DNA from: Thermofontimicrobium_A sp034505795
Lineage (GTDB): Bacteria; Zhuqueibacterota; Zhuqueibacteria; Thermofontimicrobiales; Thermofontimicrobiaceae
Reading direction: 5' to 3'
Assembly: GCA_034505795.1 (NCBI GenBank)
Contig: JAPDQM010000003.1
Span: 22,632 to 86,631, forward strand
DNA length: 64,000 nucleotides
Below the pieces are notes generated by a model that was not told the DNA's origin, did not search any database, and saw only the letters and a list, made by a program, of their open reading frames with translations. The translations under genes and the position numbers were made by a program. Below are positions 15,602-22,150 of this stretch, one piece after another. How positions within the stretch are numbered: position 1 is the first letter of the stretch; each line of letters opens with the position of its first letter.

Positions 15602-16147
15602 TTATCGTCTTTGCGATTGACTGAAAATGCAACCGCAGTAATCCTGTCGATAAAGCTGATAGGCCTTGCTTAATTCGATACTTCGTTTGTAACCATCTTT
15701 CTTTTTGAAATTCTCTTCTAAAAACGCCACGCCGTAAGTCTCACCAATCTGTTGACCGATTTGATTGATCAGCTCAGCATTTTTATGGGGACTGACAGTC
15801 AGCGTAGTGGTGATGAAATCAAACTGCCCTGCGATCGCTGCTTGCGCCGTAGCTTCCAGGCGCATGCGAAAGCAAACCGCACAGCGTCTTCCTCCTTCTG
15901 GTTCTCCTTCCAGTCCCCGCACCAGTTCCAACCACTGATCCGCATCGTAGGGCGGGATAATAACCTCGACCATCAAACGGTCGCGAATTCTCTCCAGTTC
16001 AGCCAGGCGACGGCGATACTCTTCGGCTGGTTGAATATTAGGATTAAAAAAGAAACAGGTGATGTCGTATTGATCAGCCATTCGCTCTACCGGTACGACG
16101 ACGCACGGCGCACAGCACGTATGCAATAATAATCGTTTGCGAATCAT
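15602..16147 (-). CDS. queH: Epoxyqueuosine reductase QueH
   Basis: The 181-residue protein matches QueH (formerly DUF208), which reduces epoxyqueuosine to queuosine in tRNA and replaces the cobalamin enzyme QueG in many bacteria. Motifs are HTCCAPC at the N terminus (adjacent-cysteine signature), FFFNPNIQP, CAVCFRMRL in the middle, TTTLTVSPHKN and YCGCIFSQ at the end; these cysteines bind an iron-sulfur cluster and a second metal site. The frame extends to 16192, but the ATG at 16147 places the first strand as in the family. It heads the five-gene minus-strand run. No other queuosine gene is in the window. Confidence 0.92.
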   Translation of the reverse strand: MIRKRLLLHTCCAPCVVVPVERMADQYDITCFFFNPNIQPAEEYRRRLAELERIRDRLMVEVIIPPYDADQWLELVRGLEGEPEGGRRCAVCFRMRLEATAQAAIAGQFDFITTTLTVSPHKNAELINQIGQQIGETYGVAFLEENFKKKDGYKRSIELSKAYQLYRQDYCGCIFSQSQRR

Positions 16148-16210
16148 GTTACCTGGCTCATTCAAATGGTGGCATTGATTACCTATCCGCAAATAACTTC
16201 CACTTCCCGC

Positions 16211-17695
16211 TCATGGATTGGGCGTAAATAGAACATCGATGCGACGGTTTTGAGCGCGACCGGCTTCGGTGTCATTAGACGCAATGGGTTTGCTTTCGCC
16301 ATAGCCAATGGCCGAAATCTGCTCGTCGGTCAGCGCCATGTTAGCCATTAAATAGGACTTTACTGCTTTGGCTCGTTGGAGCGAAAGCGACTGATTGACG
16401 CGATCGTCTCCGATATTATCGGTATGGCCTTCGATTACCACATGAAATTCATCCAGCAGTCGAATCACCCGTTGCAGCTTGGTCAGCAATTGAAAATATT
16501 CTGGCTCGATAACCGCTTTGCCCTTAGGAAAATTCAATTGCAATAGTCGAATCCTGATCTGATCGCCTTCACGGAACACCGCGGCTTCTTCCGAATCAAA
16601 CAACGATTCGATCTTTTGAAAGCGCTCGCGTTTCTGCTGTTCTACTGCCAATCGCGCTTTTAGACCCGCTTCTTGCTCTTTGGTTTTGTCCAGCTCGGCC
16701 TTGAGATTCATAATCGTCCCATTGAGCGACTCGATGGTTTGATCCTGGTTCGAAATTTCATTGGCCAATTTTTGTTTCTCTTTTTGTAGATTAATTATGG
16801 CGTCAATGGCAGTCTTAACCGGTCGTTCAAAGCCGTCATTAAATTCAGGAGTGAATCCCAATTGAGCAATGATCTGGGACAGATATTTTTCATTTTGCAA
16901 AATGAGTTTTTCCCAATTGGCCTCATCCTTGCGCAATGTCTGAATGACTCTGGATAGGTAAATGGCATGTTCTATTTCGTAAGCAGCAGCTTCAGCTTTC
17001 TGGCGGGCTTGAGACTTGGCACTGCGATCGCTGGTCAGGATTTTTTCAGCTTCCGCTAAAAGCAATTCGGCGTTTTTAAAGGTGATGGGTGCAAATTTAT
17101 TGACATTTTGCTCTTGAGATTGCTGCAGGCGTAGTCTGGCGTTACCAATGATGCTGGCTTTTATCGCGAGCAACTCGGCTTCCCGATAGAGTTTTTCGGT
17201 GGCCAGTGCTTTTTCTTTGGCCTTATCCAGGGCACCTTTTTCCAACGTCATGGTGGTTTCATAAAATAGCATCTCTGCCTTTTCATAAGCCGTCCTGGCA
17301 AATTCAGTGGCATTGGCCTCGAGCGCATCCTCGCGAGCCTGTAACAGGTGCGGCAGGGTGATCTTGGCCAGCTTGGCGTTTTCGACGGCTGACTCCAGCA
17401 ACGTTTTCACCTCGCCGATTTTTTTCTGGACATTTTTGCCGCGATCGAAATCCTTCGCAGCCTGGTCGTATTCCTGCACCGCCTTAGTATAGGTAGTCGG
17501 CGAAAGCAGATCCGCCTGCTCCGCTTTGGCTTCGTTCAGAAGATCCGTGACTCGCTGAAAGACCCGCGCTTTGATGTCCTCCTGGGAGAGTGCGAGAGTA
17601 GAGTGCAGCAGCAAGGCCAGGATGATGGATAGTGATAGCCAGTAACTTGAGAATTTTTTGTTATGAAAGACATGATGAAGACAACACTTTTTCAT
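16211..17695 (-). CDS. OmpA-family outer membrane protein with long helical domain
   Basis: The 494-residue protein has a basic N-terminal stretch and signal peptide (about 1-38), a long alpha-helical region rich in Ala, Glu and Lys (about 40-250, with repeated units of the DUF4398 type), a coiled coil (about 300-365) and a C-terminal OmpA/MotB peptidoglycan-binding domain (about 375-494). The last has VIEGHTDNIGDDRVNQSLS, RAKAVKSYL, GYGESKPIASN and NRRIDVLF. It would tether the outer envelope to peptidoglycan. A strong promoter lies about 250 bases upstream, so the leader is long. The next gene on the strand is separated by 466 bases and a terminator. Confidence 0.9.
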   Translation of the reverse strand: MKKCCLHHVFHNKKFSSYWLSLSIILALLLHSTLALSQEDIKARVFQRVTDLLNEAKAEQADLLSPTTYTKAVQEYDQAAKDFDRGKNVQKKIGEVKTLLESAVENAKLAKITLPHLLQAREDALEANATEFARTAYEKAEMLFYETTMTLEKGALDKAKEKALATEKLYREAELLAIKASIIGNARLRLQQSQEQNVNKFAPITFKNAELLLAEAEKILTSDRSAKSQARQKAEAAAYEIEHAIYLSRVIQTLRKDEANWEKLILQNEKYLSQIIAQLGFTPEFNDGFERPVKTAIDAIINLQKEKQKLANEISNQDQTIESLNGTIMNLKAELDKTKEQEAGLKARLAVEQQKRERFQKIESLFDSEEAAVFREGDQIRIRLLQLNFPKGKAVIEPEYFQLLTKLQRVIRLLDEFHVVIEGHTDNIGDDRVNQSLSLQRAKAVKSYLMANMALTDEQISAIGYGESKPIASNDTEAGRAQNRRIDVLFTPNP

Positions 17696-17952
17696 AGCAC
17701 AGTCTCCTGAATTTTCTAACAGTCCAATTGCTAATTGAAAAAACGTGTTGCTATCCTTGAGCTCACAAGAAGATGCATTTTTGATTGAAAATGAACAGAC
17801 CCGATGCGTTTGCCTATGACAGGGAACGGTTCTTGCCTTGAAAACAGAGGTGATTCCTCAGTAATCAATTGTCGTTGGTCGAAAATTTGTCGGCGGTAAA
17901 CTTGATCCCTGAAAAATGGATTTTAGCCAATTTATCGTTTGGCCTGGATAAG

Positions 17953-17981
17953 AATATATGCCAACAATCGCAAAAAGTCAA
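17953..17981 (-). promoter_or_regulatory. Promoter of the OmpA-family gene
   Basis: On the minus strand, TTGACT (17981-17976), 17 bases, TATATT (17958-17953). This is one of the best promoter matches in the window and implies a leader of about 250 bases before the start codon at 17695. Confidence 0.7.
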
Positions 17982-18063
17982 GCCGAATCTTTATTTTAAT
18001 AAAATTTTCAGACGGAAGATGTGCAATAGACGCAGGTCAAACACCAGTGATCAAAAATAAAAA

Positions 18064-18094
18064 AGCTCCTTGGCCGGGCGTGGGACAAGGAGCT
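18064..18094 (-). terminator. Rho-independent terminator
   Basis: AGCTCCTTG (18064-18072) pairs perfectly with CAAGGAGCT (18086-18094) around a 13-base loop. On the minus strand the stem is followed by a T-rich run, so it ends the transcript of the methyltransferase at 18162-18941. A-rich sequence on the other side means it may also act in the plus direction. Confidence 0.85.
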
Positions 18095-18161
18095 AAAAAT
18101 AACAAAGCAAATTATCCTGAAGCTCATTGTTAAGATTGGAATTGCTGTTCGATGCATCACC

Positions 18162-18941
18162 TCATTTATTACTCTTACTAAGAATTACCGAAGCATGATT
18201 TATGAACAACTCCCTTAATATCGAAAATTTCGAAAGCCAGTCCATTCCTTTAATGCCTTCATATTTTCGATATTTTATCATTAGTCCGCTGGAGGCAATA
18301 ATAGACTCGAATCTTGCGATGGTCATTTTGTTAAGTCCGGCTTCAACCTCCTCATATCTCTTCGCGCCATCATCTCTAAAATAGCTTCTTACTTTCATCA
18401 CTGTCTTTTCAGAGAAGATGATATTGATCCACGGCATTTTACAAAAGAATCGCATATGGCTGCCATACGGTGCAAACCAGGGCGGCCCAAAAGTGATGAG
18501 TATTACACCGGAGTCATTGACAACTTTGCTCATATCGCTAAGAATCTGTTCCGGATTTGCAAAATGCTCAAAGCTATTATGAGAAAGCACTACATCAAAG
18601 CTATTGAACATACTTGGCGAAACGCTCTCGACAAAAGACAACTGTTGCGAAGAAATATTGTGATTCTTCGCATTAACCACCGCTTCTTTTAGCATCTTTT
18701 TGTTCGTGTCGATTCCAATAACCGAGCAATTGTATGTCTTGACCAGCGCGATGCATTGATAGCCAGCGCCGCATCCGAAGTCCATGACTCGCTTTCCGGA
18801 AACTAGAGCGCTTAGATTTGGGTAGACCCGGTGCAAAATAGCTAAGGCGCAATCTATGGTTATCGCTTCCTTCTGCAGTTCGTAGTCGCTATCCCCTGGT
18901 GCTCTGGAAATAGAAAGCAAGATGCGCTCACTAATCGTCAT
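18162..18941 (-). CDS. Class I SAM-dependent methyltransferase, AT-rich
   Basis: The 259-residue protein has motif I VMDFGCGAGYQC, an acidic strand end GIDTNKKMLKEAV, and the motif LSHNSFEHFANPEQIL typical of Methyltransf_11/UbiE-type enzymes. The C-terminal part (about 150-259) carries aromatic and charged residues as in glycan or lipid methyltransferases. The substrate is unknown. By eye the codon use is more AT-rich than its neighbours, which hints at transfer. It follows the barrel gene by 41 bases and is closed by a terminator, so the two form one transcript. A link to surface glycan or lipid modification is inference. Confidence 0.82.
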   Translation of the reverse strand: MTISERILLSISRAPGDSDYELQKEAITIDCALAILHRVYPNLSALVSGKRVMDFGCGAGYQCIALVKTYNCSVIGIDTNKKMLKEAVVNAKNHNISSQQLSFVESVSPSMFNSFDVVLSHNSFEHFANPEQILSDMSKVVNDSGVILITFGPPWFAPYGSHMRFFCKMPWINIIFSEKTVMKVRSYFRDDGAKRYEEVEAGLNKMTIARFESIIASSGLMIKYRKYEGIKGMDWLSKFSILRELFINHASVILSKSNK

Positions 18942-18981
18942 GACTAAACCTCCTTTAGGCTTGACTTAGCGAAATAGCATC

Positions 18982-20148
18982 TTATCGTTTATCGTCGTTC
19001 TTTTTCTTGGTATCGCCCTCAAGAATCCGACGTAGCCGTTCCAATTCTCGCTCAGCTTTGCGCCGTTCCTCTTTGATCCGCTCTAACTCTTCCTCAGCGG
19101 ACTCGGTTTCTCGCTGCTCCTTGATAATCTGTTCAAATAACTCCCGGCGACTTTCGGCTTTTTTCATTAGTATGTCCTTATCGCTCAGTCGATAGACATT
19201 GGTTGGCAGCAGCACAATATTTAGGCCCAGATTGATGCGCCAGGCGGGATAGTTGGGCATATCATAGATTTTCCAGCCGTAGGTATAAAGCGTATTGTCC
19301 TTATCCTCAGTCAACCTTAGATCGGTGGCAAAAATAAGGGTTAGCCAACGATAGGCTTTGAAATGAACACCCGGTGTCAGATAGAGATAGTCCTCCACGC
19401 TATAGGCGGTCGCCAGCGGCGGCCGTTGGAGAAACTTGTTACCAAATAGCTCAATCGAAAAATCAAAATCGGCTGTCGGTATTTTGAAGCCAACGCCATA
19501 GATCAATTGCTGGCTCATGGCTGTAACGCTGATATTATCGTTACTATAGCGAGTGAGTCGTTTGCCGACATCATTATGATTGATGTAGCCCAAATTCGCA
19601 TGAACATTGAGATTGTCTTCCGGGTACAGCGGATCTTTGGAATAGGTTAGCATGCCGGTGAAGCCCCACTCCACGCTACCCGCCGAATAGGGTTCGAACG
19701 GGACATTGTGATATTTGGCGGTCGGAAAGCGAGAGTTGAGACTCACTGCCCAAGTCAATGATGTTCCCTTAATGGCGTAAGAGCCCAATTTTAAGCCGAG
19801 AAACAGATCATCAGGCAAATTGTAACCTTTGCCACCCTTGTGATTGTCCTGATACATAATTGGCGATAGGGCAAATTCGATATGATCGCCAATGCCGTAA
19901 TTCAGGCTGAGCGCCCCCTGAACATCCCAATAGGTGACGGCCTGACTTTGATTGGGCGCTAAGGCTGCCACTTTACCAAAGAAGCGGGTGCGGGCCGATA
20001 GGGTCAGATAGCCGGGCTTCAAATTCCAGGCGGATCTCACATAAACCAGACCATTGCTGCCATTCAAATTATTGGCATAGGTCAGCGGCAGTACTGCAAA
20101 CAGCAGTACTAACATTATCCCCCCCCCAGCGATCAGGCGTAATTTCAT
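18982..20148 (-). CDS. Outer membrane beta-barrel protein with C-terminal coiled coil
   Basis: The 388-residue protein has a signal peptide (about 1-25, ending TYANN), then alternating strands with aromatic belts typical of an outer-membrane barrel (about 30-320; ALSLNYGIGDHIEFALSP and YLTPGVHFKAYRWLTLIF are examples). It ends in a highly charged helix of about 65 residues (RRELFEQIIKEQRETESAEE onward) with heptad spacing. A long coiled coil after the last strand is unusual, because barrels normally end on a C-terminal strand signal; this tail would lie in the periplasm. I do not recognise the family. A strong promoter (20219-20246) and a palindrome (20256-20270) lie upstream. Confidence 0.78.
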   Translation of the reverse strand: MKLRLIAGGGIMLVLLFAVLPLTYANNLNGSNGLVYVRSAWNLKPGYLTLSARTRFFGKVAALAPNQSQAVTYWDVQGALSLNYGIGDHIEFALSPIMYQDNHKGGKGYNLPDDLFLGLKLGSYAIKGTSLTWAVSLNSRFPTAKYHNVPFEPYSAGSVEWGFTGMLTYSKDPLYPEDNLNVHANLGYINHNDVGKRLTRYSNDNISVTAMSQQLIYGVGFKIPTADFDFSIELFGNKFLQRPPLATAYSVEDYLYLTPGVHFKAYRWLTLIFATDLRLTEDKDNTLYTYGWKIYDMPNYPAWRINLGLNIVLLPTNVYRLSDKDILMKKAESRRELFEQIIKEQRETESAEEELERIKEERRKAERELERLRRILEGDTKKKNDDKR

Positions 20149-20218
20149 AATTCAAACCTCCAAGTTGATGTCATGATTCAAAAGAAGCAATACCAAATAA
20201 CTTCGGTTTGATGCCTTT

Positions 20219-20246
20219 AATTTACTTCTTTTTTATAAATTGTCAA
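20219..20246 (-). promoter_or_regulatory. Promoter of the beta-barrel gene
   Basis: On the minus strand, TTGACA (20246-20241), 16 bases, TAAATT (20224-20219), about 70 bases before the start codon. It would drive the barrel and methyltransferase genes. Confidence 0.7.
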
Positions 20247-20255
20247 TAGATATTT

Positions 20256-20270
20256 TTGTTGTTACAACAA
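20256..20270. promoter_or_regulatory. 15-base perfect palindrome upstream of a promoter
   Basis: TTGTTGT-T-ACAACAA is perfectly symmetric and sits about 10 bases upstream of the -35 of the barrel promoter, where an activator would bind. No regulator is identified; the role is inference from position. Confidence 0.4.
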
Positions 20271-20298
20271 CTTAATTGGAAATAACTGGCGAAAAAAA

Positions 20299-20805
20299 CT
20301 AATTGAGATTGCTATAATAAACGATCCACCAATAGATTTGAGCCAAAGCAGCAATTCGGGTCACAAATGCCAGAAAGTTATTTACATGATACCACGTTGA
20401 GCCGCTCACGATAATTGTATCGCCAGGTTCCAATTGGGGGATTAACGATTCCTGGCCGCTTTTAGTATATTTGTCGACATTAATATGGATGATTTTGTCC
20501 TTTTCATCGGCAGTCTTTTTGGCGCGAATCAGTTTGATATGGCTCAATTTGGCGCCCTCGCGCGGCCCACCGGCAAAGGAAATGAGCGAAATCAGATCAG
20601 TATCGCGCGGCACAAGATACTGGCCAGGCTTGGCCACAAAGCCCCAGATATTCACTTTGATCAAAAGTTGATCATCGGTACCCAAAAAGTACTGCGCCCC
20701 ACGAGGATAATTTTGATCCTGCCCAAAGAGAGACGGCTGATTCAGCAGCAAAATAATCGGAAGAACCAGTAACCACGCGCCCATCACCCTCACAACTAAC
20801 CTCAT
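20299..20805 (-). CDS. SLBB-domain protein, possible polysaccharide export component
   Basis: The 168-residue protein has a signal peptide (about 1-28), then one SLBB domain (about 43-135) with NIWGFVAKPGQYLVPRDTD, LISFAGGPREGAKLSHIKL and LEPGDTIIVSG, and a C-terminal hydrophobic segment (about 142-165). SLBB domains occur in Wza-type exporters and in cobalamin-uptake-like proteins. Here there is no Poly_export domain and no lipobox, so it is a minimal form. It would be anchored at its C terminus and face the periplasm. It has its own consensus promoter. No polysaccharide gene cluster is adjacent. Confidence 0.82.
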   Translation of the reverse strand: MRLVVRVMGAWLLVLPIILLLNQPSLFGQDQNYPRGAQYFLGTDDQLLIKVNIWGFVAKPGQYLVPRDTDLISLISFAGGPREGAKLSHIKLIRAKKTADEKDKIIHINVDKYTKSGQESLIPQLEPGDTIIVSGSTWYHVNNFLAFVTRIAALAQIYWWIVYYSNLN

Positions 20806-20872
20806 AACACCTCCATCATACTGGAATTATTGCATTGCAGATCGTGACTTGCGGAACGAAAATTCACCCGCA

Positions 20873-20901
20873 ATTATACAGATAAAAATTCAAAAGGTCA
20901 A
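20873..20901 (-). promoter_or_regulatory. Promoter of the SLBB gene
   Basis: On the minus strand, TTGACC (20901-20896), 17 bases, TATAAT (20878-20873), about 70 bases before the start codon. This is the closest match to the classical consensus in the window. Confidence 0.75.
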
Positions 20902-20960
20902 GTTAAAATATGGTATTTATTTCTTGCTGAGTCCATTCTTAAATCCAATTGGGAGACGAT

Positions 20961-21045
20961 GTCATTACGAGCACATCCGCCAGTGGACGGATGTCCCTTC
21001 TGCCAGTTGAGATCGCTGGTCTACCAAAAGACGGATCGCAATGAC
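20961..21045. repeat. 85-base element with terminal inverted repeats
   Basis: It begins GTCATTACGA (20961-20970) and ends TCGCAATGAC (21036-21045), which are complementary at 9 of 10 positions. Inside is a perfect hairpin ACATCCG (20973-20979) / CGGATGT (20988-20994) whose loop side contains CCGCCAGTGG, a variant of the core found in four other gaps. It resembles dispersed GTCATTGCGA-type repeats and carries no coding capacity. Confidence 0.65.
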
Positions 21046-21272
21046 TGGCTGTTATAAAATTTGATTAAATCTGATCTTTTTCGAGCCGTCTCTGTGATAA
21101 TTACTCTAATTATTTACCTGGCAGGATAACGCCCATTTTCTATAATCAGTTGACTACACCAATCGCATGAAAAATTGGTGGTGAGAGAATGCTCCATCGC
21201 CCCTAAGACTATAATTGAGCGAACAAAAATTATTCCCTGCTGCTGGAAATCACAAAATTTTAAACAAAAATC

Positions 21273-21301
21273 TTGCATCTGAAAGATAATTGTCCTATTT
21301 T
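21273..21301 (+). promoter_or_regulatory. Promoter of the sirtuin gene
   Basis: TTGCAT (21273-21278), 17 bases, TATTTT (21296-21301), about 30 bases before the start codon. Confidence 0.5.
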
Positions 21302-21330
21302 TTAGCAAACGAAAATAGCAGGAGATGGAT

Positions 21331-22065
21331 ATGTTTTCAATGCAATTGATCAAAAGGCTCAGCCAGGCGACCTCAGTCAGCGCGCTCACTGGAGCCGGCA
21401 TTTCTGCAGAAAGCGGGGTGCCGACGTTTCGCGGGGAGGAAGGACTGTGGAAAAAGTTTCGACCGGAAGAATTGGCCAATTTTGATTCATTTATCAGTAA
21501 CCCCCGCCTGGTATGGGAGTGGTATAATTATCGAAAACATCTCATCAGTCAGGTCAAACCCAATCCTGGGCACTATGCGTTGGTGGAAATGGAGGCTCGA
21601 TTTCAGGATTTTCATTTAATCACGCAGAATGTGGATGGATTGCATCGTCTGGCTGGCAGCCAGAGAATCTATGAACTGCATGGGAACATTATGCGCAGCC
21701 GTTGCGTTGACTGTAATAAACTGATATTTGATATCTCATTCGAGCTCGGGGAAGAATTACCACGCTGCGAGTGTGGCGGGCTGATTCGACCGGATGTGGT
21801 CTGGTTTGGAGAAGCACTGCCGCAAGAGGAGTTGCGACTGGCGGTGGAAGCGGCGCAGCAGGCCGAGGTATTTCTCTGTGTTGGAACTTCGGCCATTGTG
21901 CAGCCAGCGGCGTCATTGCCGATCCAAGCGAAATATGCCGGCGCTTATGTCGTTGAAATTAATCTGGAGCCAACGGCGATTTCGACACTGGTTGATGAAA
22001 GCATCCTGGGAAAAGCGGGCGAAATCTTGCCCCGCTTGCTGACCGCGCTGGCGGCAGCAAATTGA
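21331..22065 (+). CDS. cobB: NAD-dependent protein deacylase (sirtuin, CobB-like)
   Basis: The roughly 244-residue protein removes acyl groups from lysine side chains with NAD as co-substrate. It has the NAD-binding motif GAGISAESGVPTFRG, TQNVDGLH with the catalytic His region (YELHGN), a zinc site made of RCVDC and RCECG, and VWFGEALP followed by VGTSAIVQPAA. Length is typical for bacterial class III/U sirtuins. Two ATG codons are possible, 21325 and 21331; AGGAG directly abuts the first and is correctly spaced for the second, so 21331 is chosen. It stands alone between a promoter and the TPR lipoprotein gene. Confidence 0.94.
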   Translation: MFSMQLIKRLSQATSVSALTGAGISAESGVPTFRGEEGLWKKFRPEELANFDSFISNPRLVWEWYNYRKHLISQVKPNPGHYALVEMEARFQDFHLITQNVDGLHRLAGSQRIYELHGNIMRSRCVDCNKLIFDISFELGEELPRCECGGLIRPDVVWFGEALPQEELRLAVEAAQQAEVFLCVGTSAIVQPAASLPIQAKYAGAYVVEINLEPTAISTLVDESILGKAGEILPRLLTALAAAN

Positions 22066-22150
22066 TTCATCCATGATAGCATGGATTCATTGGCGCCGCG
22101 ACATTCCAATGATTGCTCGATAAACAATCGCATAACTAATAGTCTCTAGA

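Larger units (their letters stand above)
17696..18161. other. Intergenic stretch with OmpA leader, promoter and terminator
   Basis: No gene is supported; short plus-strand frames here lack family features. Read on the minus strand it holds the terminator of the methyltransferase gene (18064-18094), then the OmpA-family promoter (17953-17981), then an untranslated leader of about 250 bases. I see no known riboswitch in the leader. Confidence 0.55.
20806..21324. other. Intergenic stretch between divergent genes
   Basis: No gene is supported. It holds the promoters of the SLBB gene (minus) and the sirtuin gene (plus) and an 85-base element with terminal inverted repeats (20961-21045). Confidence 0.55.

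Noticed and set aside
17869..18133. Two short overlapping plus-strand frames between the OmpA-family and methyltransferase genes
   Set aside because: They overlap a terminator and a promoter on the other strand and have no protein-like features.
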